A stretch of 64,000 nucleotides of DNA from Chelydra serpentina (taxonomy: Eukaryota > Chordata > Testudines > Chelydridae). How positions within the stretch are numbered: the first letter of the stretch is position 1; each line of letters opens with the position of its first letter. This document shows positions 30,875-41,745 of this stretch, piece by piece. The DNA is taken from NCBI GenBank assembly GCA_037349315.1, contig JBAIAC010000057.1, forward strand, positions 15,717,501 through 15,781,500, given 5' to 3'. The notes under the pieces were generated by a model, which did no database searches, was not told where the DNA came from, and saw only the letters and a list, made by a program, of their open reading frames with translations. The position numbers and the translations under genes are program-made.

Positions 30875-31650
30875 ACCATCAGCCTACAACGGAGCAGCTT
30901 CCTGCTGACAGAGGCCACCCACTTACACCATCATTTCCTGGCACTTCTGCCCCAGGGCAAAGGTCCAACCAGGCTGAGCGCTCAGGCAGACCCCAGATCA
31001 GCCTGACAGATGGCTGGAGCGTGGCAGCCAAGACACCGTGTAAATACATGAAGTGTTCAGAGGGCAGGAATCCCATCCGTCAACGTGGAACTGGCTGGCT
31101 GGCTCAGATGTGCCTGCCTCACAGTGCAGGGAATTATCTGCGGCTAGTCCAGCGAATCCTGTGTTGGGCTGGAGTCGTTGTCAAAAATAAACATGGAGCT
31201 GAGAGGAGGTTTGGGGCCAGCACTCAAGTGCTGGGCTGTGATGGGGAACAGGCGGAAGCTAGCCAAGCTCTGTTTACATTGATTTTTACTGAGCATGTAT
31301 CTGGATCAAGCAATTAATGAAATACACAGCTCAGGGAAATTGTGGCACCACACTGAGACTCATCCAGATTGTCAGGAAAATTAAACATGCAAACTTGCAC
31401 CTAAAATGCACACACAACTGCACGGGATGAGAACTGCAGGTCTGCACAAAACTGCTCTTGACAATGAGGTAAGTGCATGCACAAATCTCGAACTGCCTTT
31501 GAAAAAAATCTAACCAGCCACTTGTGCACCGATTGGGCCAATTGCATATGCAAATCCTGTGCTCAATTGTGCATACAAATCAAATGTATTGGTGTGCCTA
31601 ATTTTTGAAATTCTGTCCCAAGCATCCAAGCAAATGTAAATATAAGGCAC
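30875..31650. other. No recognisable feature
   Basis: I see no gene. Words like GCACACAACTGCA repeat loosely near 31390-31580 without forming a clear array. Confidence 0.4.
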
Positions 31651-31688
31651 TGTGACAGGGTCGGGCCAGATGGCTACAGGAGAGTGAT

Positions 31689-32222
31689 CCTATTGGGATC
31701 CAGGAACTGGGTGGGCAGAAGCCTGCCCACTGCTAAAGGATCCCGCCCCCCAGCCTAAGGGGAGGGATCCACAGGACCTGACACCAAATGATTACGGGGG
31801 ACAACTAATGAAATAACAGGGACAGGAGTGAGGTCAAAGGGTCAAACGTAGGGAACCTGACGGGGACACCGAGCAGCGAACCCTGGACAGCGCCCATTGC
31901 TCCTCGAAGGCGTCAAGGGAGTCAGTGGACGCTGCCCAGAGGAATTCTGCCCAGATGCGTGAATAGACAGAGGATCGGAAATAGGCCCCACAGTCACAGG
32001 AGACTCTATCAGCCAACCTCCTCACCCTGGTTTTATAGATGGCCATTTTTGCCATGGCCAGGAGGAGGCTGACCAGGAGGTCCCGTGACTTTGTGGGGCC
32101 ATGGATAGGGAGTGCATAAATAAAAAGGTGAGGGGAAAAGTGCAACCAGAAACGTAACAGGATATCTAAGAGAAGCTGGAATAGGGGCTGCAACCTGGCG
32201 CACTCTAGGTAAAGGTGCTCAG
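31689..32222 (-). mobile_element. 5'-truncated LINE with 14-bp target-site duplication
   Basis: The insert is flanked by a perfect 14-bp direct repeat, TACAGGAGAGTGAT, at 31675-31688 and 32223-32236. Read on the minus strand it holds the end of a reading frame (32193-31834) and then a 3' untranslated region with CCCTTAGGCTGGGGGGC. Length, duplication size and 5' truncation fit target-primed reverse transcription. The clade is not certain. Confidence 0.75.
31834..32193 (-). pseudogene. C-terminal end of a LINE ORF2-like protein
   Basis: A 119-codon frame contains RDLLVSLLLAMAKMAIYKTR, then YSRIWAEFLWAASTDSLDAFEEQWAL-type sequence and a terminal VSPSGSLRL. This looks like the region downstream of the RT domain in some non-LTR elements. 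No RT or endonuclease motif is included, so the assignment rests on the insertion structure and on family resemblance. Confidence 0.5.
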
Positions 32223-32950
32223 TACAGGAGAGTGATAGAAGGCAGATATATTAGCCCCAGATTAAGCAGGTCCCTTTTCCCTGGGTAAGGTAACAGAACA
32301 ATCAGGAATATGCTGGAACCAATTAATGCAGGCAGGCTAATTAGGACACCTGGAGCCAATTTAGAAGCTGCTAGAATCAATTAAGACAGGCAGGCTAATC
32401 AGGGCACCTGGTTTAAAAAGGGCCTCACTTCAATCATTGAGTGGCACGCAAGGAGCTGGGAGTGAGAGGGTGTGCTGCTGGAGGAGAGAGGAGTACAAGA
32501 GTCATCAGGCATCAGGAGGAAGGTCCTGCAGTGAAAGGAGGAGGCCATGGGGAAGTAGCCCAGGGAGTTGTAGCTGTCACACCGGTGTTACACGAAACCT
32601 GTAGACAGCTGTGATCCACAGGGCCCTGGGCTGGAACCCGGAGTAGAGGGTGGGCCAGGTTCCCCCATCCCCCTTCCCCCTGTTAGATATAAGAAGAGTT
32701 GACCTGGACTGTGAGTCCCACCAGAGGGGAAGGTCTCTGGCCTGTCCCCCGACCCACTAGGTGGATCAGCAGAGACTGCAGAGATTGTTCTCCTCCCTTT
32801 CCCTATGCTGGCCAGTGATGAGGTTAGCTGAGTGAATGGCAGATTTGAGCCACGAAGGTGGCCAAACTGAGGGCTGCTGTGAATCTCTGAGGCGAGCAAA
32901 TCCACCAACAAGCGCAGGGCCCACCAAGGCAGCGGAGGAACTTTGTCACA

Positions 32951-33344
32951 GCGCAAAGAAAGAAAGAAAACACCGAAACGTCTGTTATTTAGTGGTTTTC
33001 TCCCCGTACGGCCGTGATGCACCTCGCTGATGTTGTGCTGGCGCACAGGGTCTGCCAAATATGAACGTTGTTGGAACATCTCAGTGGGTTTGTGCACCTG
33101 GGGCTTGATCCTGCACCCCTTGAATTCAGGGGTAAAGCTTCCATTGACATCAAGGGGGCAGGATCAGGCACTTGATGGGAAGGGAAAATTTGGGAAAGTG
33201 GTAGGACAATGGAATTGTCTCCCACCCTAGTGGCTGGAAACCTGCAAGGAGGAACTTCACTACCACATAAATTGGACTGAAGGGTGATGCTCTTTTAGCT
33301 CAGCTGGTGGAGTGCCTGCGTTGGTACCCCAGGCAGGGGGGCTG
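32951..33344. other. Unassigned, with a tRNA-like phrase
   Basis: CTCTTTTAGCTCAGCTGGTG at 33291-33310 resembles a tRNA A-box, but no acceptable B-box or cloverleaf follows. Otherwise nothing is recognised. Confidence 0.35.
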
Positions 33345-33490
33345 GGACCATTTGTATAGTGGGGGTGCTGAGAGCCATTGAAGCAAACTGTAAACCCTGG
33401 ATGTGATGGACATTGCTCAAGCCAAGGCGTGCGGCAGCACCCCCAGCACCCCAAGTTCCAGCACCCCTGGTCCCAGGGGCCCTGGTTTAG
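33345..33490 (+). repeat. Interspersed repeat of unknown class
   Basis: GCTGGGACCATTTGTATAGT and GCAGCACCCCCAGCACCCC occur in a context that I recognise as a recurrent turtle repeat. Class and edges are unknown. Confidence 0.4.
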
Positions 33491-34054
33491 CATACAGCAC
33501 ATCATCTAGGTTCAGTTTTCTTGCACTTCCCTGTCAGAGTTACTGTTATTTTAGATTCAGGAACATAACCAGAAATACCAAAGCAAAGTGTCCCTGGCTG
33601 GGTCTGCACTAAGCCCTCGCTGCAGTGCTCCCAGTGCTCCCAGTGCTCCAGCAGCTCTGCCAGTGGTAGCAATGGGGAATGCACTGGTGCAGCAGGGCAA
33701 GCCACATAACCCTGCTCAGAGCCATGCTGGTGGAAACACCTGTGCCTGATCTACACCTGCCTTGGCCATTCCCCCCCTGGATTCTCCCAGAGCCAGAGGG
33801 GCGCTGTATCTTCCATGACACCTGGGGGCCAAACACAATCCTAGGATAAGCACGGCAGGTCCAGCAAAGACAATGGGATGCAATCACTTCAACCAAGGGT
33901 GATTTGTCCCATTGACTTTGCTTGGACTCATACACCAACATTCACTTCCCATTGTCCTAGCGTGAGAAGTCACAGCTGTTCTGGGTGACGGCCGTCTCCG
34001 GCTTTCCATGCTGCCACTGCGCATACATCGGTGCCACCCATGGCCAGCGTGGGA
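33491..34054. other. No recognisable feature
   Basis: No gene. CAGTGCTCC recurs three times at 33621-33649 as a tiny tandem repeat. Confidence 0.4.
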
Positions 34055-34165
34055 AATGATCATCATAATGCCTGGCTCCTACATAGCACGTTTCATCAGG
34101 AGATCTCAAAGCACTTTGCGAAGCAGGAGGTATCTGACCCAGTTTCGTGGCTTATTAGCAAGTCA
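34055..34165 (+). repeat. MIR-like fragment
   Basis: CTACATAGCACGTTTCATC and GATCTCAAAGCACTTTGCGA match the 5' core of the MIR-like SINE at 17135. Confidence 0.65.
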
Positions 34166-34627
34166 AGTTCCTCATGAAAAGCAGGTTTCTTTATTCTGCT
34201 CATGACCATGAGTAACGCCAAACAGTTACACAATCCTACAGCTTCTCTGCTTGTGCCACTTCCCCTTCCACCCTTGGGAGCCCAAAGCAAGGGCGACGCG
34301 CTGGGATCGTAATGGAAGTGCCCGGTGGGGCGCTGGTATCACAGGGGGATTTGCATGGGTAGATGGAGCATGGTGTTTCAGGGCAATTCTTCACATAGAA
34401 CCCTGCCTGGTCCCTAGGCTCAACGGGCCAAAGTCTCCTCTCATGCCATTGCGACACCGCTGGTTTCAGTGGAGTTAATCCTGCCTCACACCTGTGTAAG
34501 TGGGAAGAGAGCCGTTCCCAACGCCGGCTGTTGATTCCCTAATCTCGGGGTTCACAGTTTACAAATTAGGATCCTGATTTCTGAATCGCTCGGGGCTAAC
34601 TCCTGCAGTTCTTCCTCAGGGCAAACT
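34166..34627. other. No recognisable feature
   Basis: No gene or clear repeat. Confidence 0.4.
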
Positions 34628-34862
34628 CCCAGTGAACATAAGAGCATAAGAACGGCCAGACTAGGTCAGAGCAAAGGTCCATCCAGCCCAGTGTCCTGTC
34701 TTCTGACAGTGGCCAATGCCAGGTGCCCCAGAGGGAGTGAACCTACCAGGTAATGATCAGATGATCCCTCTCCTGCCATCCATCTCCCCCCTGGCAAACA
34801 GAGGCTGGGGACACCGTTCCTCACCCACCCTGGCTAATAGCCATTAATGGACTGAGTGGGTA
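34628..34862 (-). repeat. CR1 LINE 3' end
   Basis: GAACATAAGAGCATAAGAAC followed by GGTCCATCCAGCCCAGTGTC and GTGGCCAATGCCAGGTGCCC is the reverse complement of a CR1 3' terminus. Confidence 0.88.
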
Positions 34863-35799
34863 GCAAGGACTGTGTAACGTCTGGAGGAGCTGGCTCACAG
34901 GAAACTACAGTATCACACTGTGATAAGGCTGAGGATCAGAGACCCAGCAGGTGCCACCCTGGCAAAGATGGAGTCCTCCAGTTCTTGCAGTGACAGCACA
35001 CGGGGAAGGCTGGCTCCAGCGTTCCAGAAGCTCCCAGTGCCGGCCTGCCTGTTCCAGCTGAGGTCAATGGGGATTTTACTGTTGACTTCAGTGAGAGCGC
35101 TTTGGGGAAGCCCTGGCCATGCTGGGACAATGCCGTGGTCTGGATTAAGGCCGCCCTCACCAGGTCAGAGCAGTCGCTTTGGCAGGTGTTTGTGTAGTTT
35201 GTTTTCATACAGTTGGTACCTGAGGCCGTGTTTGCAATCGAGGCAAACATTGAGAGATGCTCCAGCCTAGACACTGGGACAAGGGCCCTCAGCCATGGAC
35301 TTTGGTGGAACGAGGCTGGTTTCCATCAGCTGAGGATCTGGCTTTTATTTAATATTTGATTTGAGAAGGAGATTCAAAGTGTGAAGGTTAATTGGGGTAG
35401 AAGCAGCAGAATGCGCCGTGTGAGGTGATGGAGGGGCATGTCTGCAGACACAAGCCTGGACCTTCTGCTGCCGGGAAAGCGGAGATGAATGGAGAAGTTC
35501 GCTGAAGTACCTCCGAGGAAAACAGACGTATGTCAACAAGAGAAATGTCCCAGACTGGAGCAAGTTTTAATTGTTTTGTTAATCATTCATATTGAAATCT
35601 CATTGTCATACAACTGTGTTCCCGGCTTACTAATTCTGGTCTCAGGCTGTCTTAGTGCTCACATGGTCCCCATTACCACCCTATCTGATACCTCCCAATC
35701 TCCTCTTATGCCATTGCAACACCACTGGTTTCCTGCCTCACACCTGTGTAAGTGAGAAGAGAGCCATGCCCAATGCTAGCTGTGAGCCTCACAGCCTCC
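34863..35799. other. Mostly unrecognised sequence
   Basis: No gene. Degenerate palindromic phrases such as GTTGACTTCAGTGAGAGC (near 35083) and CATCAGCTGAGGATCTGGC (near 35325) hint at old turtle MITE-like repeats. Confidence 0.35.
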
Positions 35800-36010
35800 C
35801 TGGGGCAGGGCAGTGCTGTTATCCCCATTGCGCAGATAAGGAACTGAGGCCCAGATCTTGAAAGGCATTTAGGTGCCTAACTCCCATTGGTTTCAGTGAG
35901 AGTTAGACACCTAAATACTCTGAAGCTCCAGCCCGGTGACTTGCTCAAGGGCATCCAGGAACTTTGTGGTAGAGCAGGGAATTGAACCCCCACCTCCTGA
36001 GTGCGAGGGT
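35800..36010 (+). repeat. MIR-like SINE split by a palindromic repeat
   Basis: The left part (GTTATCCCCATTGCGCAGAT) and the right part (GGTGACTTGCTCAAGGGCAT, then GGGAATTGAACCCCCACC) make one MIR-like unit interrupted at 35848-35934. Confidence 0.7.
35848..35934. repeat. Palindromic MITE-like insertion in the MIR
   Basis: GGCCCAGATCTTGAAAGGCA opens it and the reverse-complement-like TCTGAAGCTCCAGCCC closes it. In between, TTTAGGTGCCTAACTCCCAT mirrors AGTTAGACACCTAAATAC. The whole 87 bp can fold into one hairpin. Confidence 0.65.
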
Positions 36011-36368
36011 AGGGCCTGAATCGTTGTTTGTGTTACCCTGTCACAGGCAGTAGTGCAGGGGTGTAACTGACAAGGGAATCTGACCCTTTAAACAAAGAAT
36101 ACTTTCTAGGAAGCAATCGTGCAGGCCAGGTCTTTTCTCAGGCAAAATTCCTATTAAACTCAATGGGCCAAATGCTGTGCTGCTTTTCACCCTGGGAAGT
36201 GAGGGGGACTGACTGGGGAGAGATTGCACTGCATTGCATTGACATTGAACGGTGTGGGGTTGGATGGAGTGGGCATCGCTCAGGCAGAGCACGGCATGGG
36301 ATTGCCCTGAACCATATGGGGATTGCAGAGAGCTGATAACACACTGTGCTACATGGGGACAGTGTGGG
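36011..36368. other. Left flank of the minisatellite
   Basis: No gene. It contains the left inverted arm (36138-36181) of the probable element in which the array sits, and G-rich words that may be the source of the repeat unit. Confidence 0.4.
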
Positions 36369-38149
36369 TGGGTCTGCAGGGGGCTGTACAGGGTGGGTCT
36401 GCAGGGGGCTGTACCGGGTGGGTCTGCATGGGGCTGTACCGGGTGGATCTGCACTGGGCTGTACCGGGTGGGTCTGCACTGGGCTGTACCGGGTGGGTCT
36501 GCAGGGGGCTGTACCGGGTGGGTCTGCATGGGGCTGTACCGGGTGGATCTGCACTGGGCTGTACCGGGTGGATCTGCAGGGGGCTGTACCGGGTGGATCT
36601 GCACTGGGCTGTACCGGGTGGGTCTGCACGGGGCTGTACCGGGTGGGTCTGCACTGGGCTGTACCGGGTGGGTCTGCAGGGGGCTGTACCGGGTGGATCT
36701 GCAGGGGGCTGTACCGGGTGGGTCTGCATGGGGCTGTACCGGGTGAGTCTGCAGGGGGCTGTACCGGGTGGGTCTGCGGGGGCTGTACCGGGTGGGTCTG
36801 CACGGGGCTGTACCGGGTGAGTCTGCAGGGGGCTGTACTGGGTGGGTCTGCAGGGGGCTGTACCGGGTGGGTCTGCACTGGGCTGTACCGGGTGGGTCTG
36901 CACGGGGCTGTACCGGGTGGGTCTGCAGGGGGCTGTACCGGGTGGGTCTGCAGGGGGCTGTACCGGGTGGGTCTGCACTGGGCTGTACCGGGTGAGTCTG
37001 CAGGGGGCTGTACCGGGTGGATCTGCAGGGGGCTGTACCGGGTGGGTCTGCACGGGGCTGTACCGGGTGAGTCTGCAGGGGGCTGTACCGGGTGGGTCTG
37101 CACTGGGCTGTACCGGGTGGGTCTGCAGGGGGCTGTACCGGGTGGGTCTGCACTGGGTTGTACCAGGTGGGTCTGCAGGGGGCTGTACCGGGTGGATCTG
37201 CACTGGGCTGTACCGGGTGGATCTGCAGGGGGCTGTACCGGGTGGATCTGCAGGGGGCTGTACCGGGTGGGTCTGCACTGGGCTGTACCGGGTGGATCTG
37301 CACTGGGCTGTACCGGGTGGATCTGCAGGGGGCTGTACCGGGTGGGTCTGCAGGGGGCTGTACCGGGTGGATCTGCACTGGGCTGTACCGGGTGGATCTG
37401 CAGGGGGCTGTACCGGGTGGGTCTGCAGGGGGCTGTACCGGGTGGATCTGCAGGGGGCTGTACCGGGTGGGTCTGCACTGGGTTGTACTGGGTGGGTCTG
37501 CACTGGGCTGTACTGGGTGGGTCTGCACGGGGCTGTACCGGGTGGGTCTGCAGGGGGCTGTACCGGGTGGGTCTGCAGGGGGCTGTACCGGGTGGATCTG
37601 CACTGGGCTGTACCGGGTGGATCTGCAGGGGGCTGTACCGGGTGGGTCTGCAGGGGGCTGTACCGGGTGGATCTGCAGGGGGCTGTACCGGGTGGATCTG
37701 CAGGGGGCTGTACCGGGTGGGTCTGCACTGGGTTGTACCGGGTGGGTCTGCACTGGGCTGTACCGGGTGGGTCTGCACGGGGCTGTACCGGGTGGGTCTG
37801 CACTGGACTGTACCGGGTGGGTCTGCAGGGGGCTGTACCGGGTGGGTCTGCAGGGGGCTGTACTGGGTGGGTCTGCACGGGGCTGTACCGGGTGGATCTG
37901 CAGGGGGCTGTACCGGGTGGGTCTGCAGGGGGCTGTACCGGGTGGATCTGCACTGGGTTGTACCGGGTGGGTCTGCAGGGGGCTGTACCGGGTGGATCTG
38001 CAGGGGGCTGTACCGGGTGGGTCTGCACGGGGCTGTACCGGGTGGATCTGCAGGGGGCTGTACCAGGTGGGTCTGCACTGGGTTGTACCGGGTGGGTCTG
38101 CAGGGGGCTGTACCGGGTGGGTCTGCACGGGGCTGTACCGGGTGGGATT
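36369..38149. repeat. 25-bp minisatellite, about 71 units
   Basis: The unit is GGTCTGCAGGGGGCTGTACC plus GGGTG, 25 bp, repeated about 71 times; one unit near 36775 is 24 bp. Units vary mainly at two spots: GTGGGTCT, GTGGATCT or GTGAGTCT; and GCAGGGGG, GCACTGGG, GCACGGGG or GCATGGGG. Because 25 is not a multiple of three and the unit lacks stops in most frames, very long open frames (up to about 745 codons) appear in several frames on both strands; they are not genes. The plus strand is strongly G-rich. Confidence 0.97.
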
Positions 38150-38235
38150 GCAGTAATGGGATCGCATTGGCATGGATGGGGTGCGTAGGAAGGTACAGGA
38201 GACAGAGAATTTGGCCCACTGGGAGTTTTGCCTGA

Positions 38236-38759
38236 ATTTGGTTGAGCCACACGGGCAGGATTTAGCTCTATGTGACAAAGGACTGAAAGTTAAGATGCCC
38301 CTTTTGCTTTCAGGGCCATGTGTCCTGGAGTGAAGGCTGTCAGGAATGAGGCCCCTTGTACAGGTTCTGGCATCGGTTTGAATTCAGAGCTTGGTGTTTC
38401 ATGTCTCCCCTGCAGCGTGCTGCTGGGCTAAATGTGATAGGACAGACCAGGAACAAGAAAACTGGTCAAGTGAGTGAGCAGGACTAGAAAACACATGAAC
38501 CCCTGGTGTTGGCCTCACCGCTGCGATGTAGGTTACTTCGGTTCTCCCCTGCCCCAGAGCGCTCGCTGTATTTCACACGGAGCTGCTTCCTGTCATGTTC
38601 TTCGGTACCAGATCTGGACTGGTGCAGAGCCGGCGTTAGACAAATCACGAGATCCTGTAATGCGCTTCGAGAGATGGGTGAGGTTCATTCAACTCAGGTA
38701 TTTTACACACAGTGCCACCTAGTGTCTGAACTGTACAACGTAGGTTAAGGTTCAATGAC
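38236..38759. other. No recognisable feature
   Basis: No gene or named repeat between the right arm of the minisatellite element and the Gypsy remnant. Confidence 0.4.
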
Positions 38760-40010
38760 ATCTCCCCCTTTAAGTCCTACACCCCTCCATTTACACCATC
38801 ACGCTGTCACTGAAGTTGCGTATGGATCAGTCTGTTCAGTGTCTCTGAGTCGTGCTGGTTTTCTAAGTACAAGACCTGAAGGCGTAACAACTTGTTCATC
38901 TGGCCGGCTGGTAGTTGCAACAACTGGCTGTGGTCAGTTTGGAATCCTTGAGTCTTCTTCTTCTTGTTCTGCATCTGCCATCTGTAGAGTTTGTTCCTCA
39001 GAAAGAGCAATCTTCAGAGCAAACTATAGATGTCAATGGATCTAAATTGATGGATCTAGACTGTTCTCGGTGGTAGAAGATGACAGAACAAGGAGTAATG
39101 GTCTCAAGTTGCAGAGGGGGAGGTTTAGGTTGGATATTAGGAAAAACTTTTTCACTAGGAGGGTGGTGAAGCACTGGAATGGGTTACCTAGGGAGGTGGT
39201 GGAATCTCCTTCCTTAGAGGTTTTTAAGGTCAGGCTTGACAAAGCCCTGGCTGGGATGATTTAGTTGGGGTTGGTCCTGCTTTGAGCCCGGGGTTGGACT
39301 AGATGACCTCCTGAGGTCCCTTCCAACCCTGAGATTCTATGATTCTATGATTCAATGGTTTCTATTGAACTCTCCACTCTTGGTCTCGATCACATATGAT
39401 CTGGGCGCTGAATTCTTTTTCTTTACAACAGCTGGAGTTGTTCATCCCATTTCCCCAGCTAATTTGACTCAGACATGGTCACCAGGTTCTAGACCCGGCA
39501 GTTCTCTAATTAAGTGACGTCTGTTGTAAAAGTAGTCAGAAGTTCTTTTAGCCTGTTTGTCCAGTTTGGCTATTCTCTTCATGTCTGGCCACTTTGGAAA
39601 TAGATTCTTTCCCAAGTTGGAAGAGTAGTTCTGAGTTGCCTTCCCATCAGTTGTGCTGGACTATATCCAGTAGCCGCTATTGGTGTTGATCTGTAACTCA
39701 GGAGAGCAAGGGATGGATCTTCCTGCTGCAGGATTTTCTTGGCTGTCTGTACACCTCTCTCAGTCTCTCCATTTGCTTGTGGGTAATGTGGGCCGCTAGT
39801 AATGTGATCAAAATAATATTTCCTTCAGAAAGACAAATGCTGCTGTGGTCCATTGTCCATCACTAGTTGTTCTGGAATACCAAAGTGAGCAAAAGTGCAC
39901 TTCGGTTTCTTGATAACACTTAAACATGTGATGTCTTTCAAGTCCATTATTTCTCCATGCCTGGAAAACCAGTCCATGACAACCAGGTAATGCTATCCTC
40001 TGAATCTGCA
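38760..40010 (-). pseudogene. Gypsy integrase remnant, interrupted by CR1
   Basis: Minus-strand reading from 40010 gives an integrase core: VVMDWFSRHGEI, then FAHFGIPEQLVMDNGPQ with the second Asp, [20 protein letters not shown] with the Glu, and [20 protein letters not shown]. After the CR1 insertion the C-terminal region continues (LRNKLYRWQMQN near 39000). Stops and frame changes are present. No RT or LTR is recognised beside it, so this is a fragment of a further Gypsy lineage. Confidence 0.8.
39056..39352 (+). repeat. CR1 LINE 3' end inserted in the Gypsy integrase remnant
   Basis: Clean CR1 3' sequence: GGAGTAATGGTCTCAAGTTG, TTAGGTTGGATATTAGGAAA, GGCTTGACAAAGCCCTGGCT, then TTCTATGATTCTATGATTC. 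The same subfamily appears reversed at 57234-57520 and with little divergence, so it is fairly young. Confidence 0.93.
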
Positions 40011-41692
40011 TAAAGCTTCAGCTAGTCTCTTCCCAGCTCTGTCTGTCTGGGATGCTTACATTAGCCAAACCCAGATTTAAATACAGAAAAGAGAAACCCG
40101 CACAGACAGCGGTGGCTTTCCCTCTGTGAGGAGCATAAACCAGCCTGGGGGCCCTGGGCAGTACAGTGAGAAGGGCAGAGTTGTGATGGGCACTCACCCT
40201 GCAGCACCTCCTGGTGGCCCAGTGGCAGAACCACGTTTGCGTCCCTGCTTAAATTTCCCCTACTTGGCTTTCAAGGAGGCTTTTCTTTAGCGAATAGTGC
40301 CCCTTCTGGGCTCTACAGGCCAGGTTGTGGTACACAAGCAAGTCTTCACCCCGGCACCCTAGCTGGGGGGCAGAGTTAATCTTCGTCTGGCTGCTCCAAC
40401 AGCAGAGCGCAGTCAGCTGTGACAGCCCAGCTGTGGCCGTAGGTAGATCACACAGCAGAGCCACTAGAGTTCAGGGCCCTGACCCTGCTGCTCTCCAGCT
40501 TGCCTCTTAACTAACAGTGATAATCCAGCTCCTGGTCTGAGCTCCCAGATAATGACGCTTCGCAGCATCCCTGTGAACGGGAGCTTTGGAGCAAGGCCAG
40601 ACAGCTAGCGAGGGGCAGAGCGCAGGGTCCCGGATTCCTGTTGCTCTAAGCCCGGCCTCCCAACGAGACCTTGCACTCGCCCAAAGATGACCATGTGGTT
40701 GAAAGCCACAGTAGTGCAACTCCTGCCACAGGCACGTAACCCACACTAGCACCATGTGGGCCTTTGTCCCCCTCTAGTGGCTGGTCCACACAAGTGCCTA
40801 CGATAACGGAGATAACGGAGTTACTCTTTTAACTCAAGAGATGGCACTTTACGCTTTTCGTGCCGGAGGTCAGGATTCAAATCTATTTAGGGGTTTTTTA
40901 TGAACACCTCCCCCCGCCTCCATCTCTGTCTTTCCCCAGGTGCCTGGAGATCTCATTCCCTTGCCACCGAGCTGTTTGGTGGCATTAAAACACTGAAACG
41001 TGTAATGGGTGATGAATGGAACCTCTAAGTTGTGTGCATGGTTTAGTGTTCTTCTGCCCTCCCGGCCCCCTCCAGACACCCCCAGAACACAAGCAAACGT
41101 AATTGCCCTTGGACCTTGGTGCCAGCAAAGAGTGAGGACGTCTTGCAGGTGAAATACATTTCCTTGCACAGCCGCTCCCGCAGATTGCAAACCTTTCACT
41201 GCTCGGTGATTTAGCCTCTCTTCTGCTTCGAATTAAGGAATAAAAAACAAAACTTTTAATGTAACGGAAGTCAGTGCATTGGCCTCGTGAGTTGTTAAAA
41301 TTTAAAAAGGCGACAATAAATCTACAGAGCTGAGAGGAGTTATCAAAACCCGAGAGAATTGTTTTCTCTTTATTATCTTGCAGGTGATTGTCAAGGCTCA
41401 CTGATATTTTATTTCTTGTTAATTGTTCCCTGTTTTGAATGAAGTGCTGTACCACCTTGCCAGACCCTACGCTGCACAAAGACAACAAATGCAGCAGTGG
41501 GGAAGGGAATCTGAGGGCTAACTATGGTATGGAAAGACCAGGGCATTCTTACAGGGAGGCCGGAAAACAAAGCCAGCCTTTCTTTCTTTCTTTCTTTCTT
41601 GCTCACGCATTGTCGGAAACCCATATGTAGCGAGGTGGTCTGGTTCCCAGCTGCCCCGGAGAGGGGGACAAGCTCCAGCAGAACCCCCTACT
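40011..41692. other. No recognisable gene
   Basis: Nothing is recognised apart from a TTTC microsatellite at 41578-41601 and ordinary A/T-rich runs. Confidence 0.4.
41578..41601. repeat. (TTTC)n microsatellite
   Basis: About six units of CTTT. Confidence 0.9.
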
Positions 41693-41745
41693 CCATAGAA
41701 TCACAGATTTAAAGGCCAGAAAGGACCATCCAGAGTGACTCTGAT
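41693..41745 (-). repeat. CR1 terminus fragment
   Basis: CCATAGAATCACAGATTTAA and GGCCAGAAAGGACCAT are the reverse complement of a CR1 3' terminus, only about 50 bp long. A G-rich run at 41791-41819 follows. Confidence 0.65.

Larger units (their letters stand above)
31651..32950 (+). repeat. Turtle LTR (solo), interrupted by a LINE insertion
   Basis: Starts TGTGACAGGGTCGGGCCAGA and ends AACTTTGTCACA. It includes a TATA-like GGTTTAAAAAGGGC near 32410. A LINE fragment was inserted after base 31688, and the LTR resumes at 32223-32237. Without the insert it is about 750 bp. I recognise it as a common turtle LTR. No flanking target duplication is obvious. Confidence 0.75.

Noticed and set aside
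33285..33340. tRNA gene or tRNA-derived SINE
   Set aside because: Only an A-box-like phrase is present; no B-box, anticodon arm or acceptor pairing could be found.
36369..38149. CRISPR-like array
   Set aside because: Units are contiguous with no unique spacers, the genome is a vertebrate, and the unit varies like a minisatellite.
36041..38278. Very long open frames (up to 745 codons) on both strands that look like proline-rich or glycine-rich repeat proteins
   Set aside because: They arise from a 25-bp tandem repeat that lacks stop codons; several frames on both strands are open at once, and there is no start context, splice signal or flanking domain.
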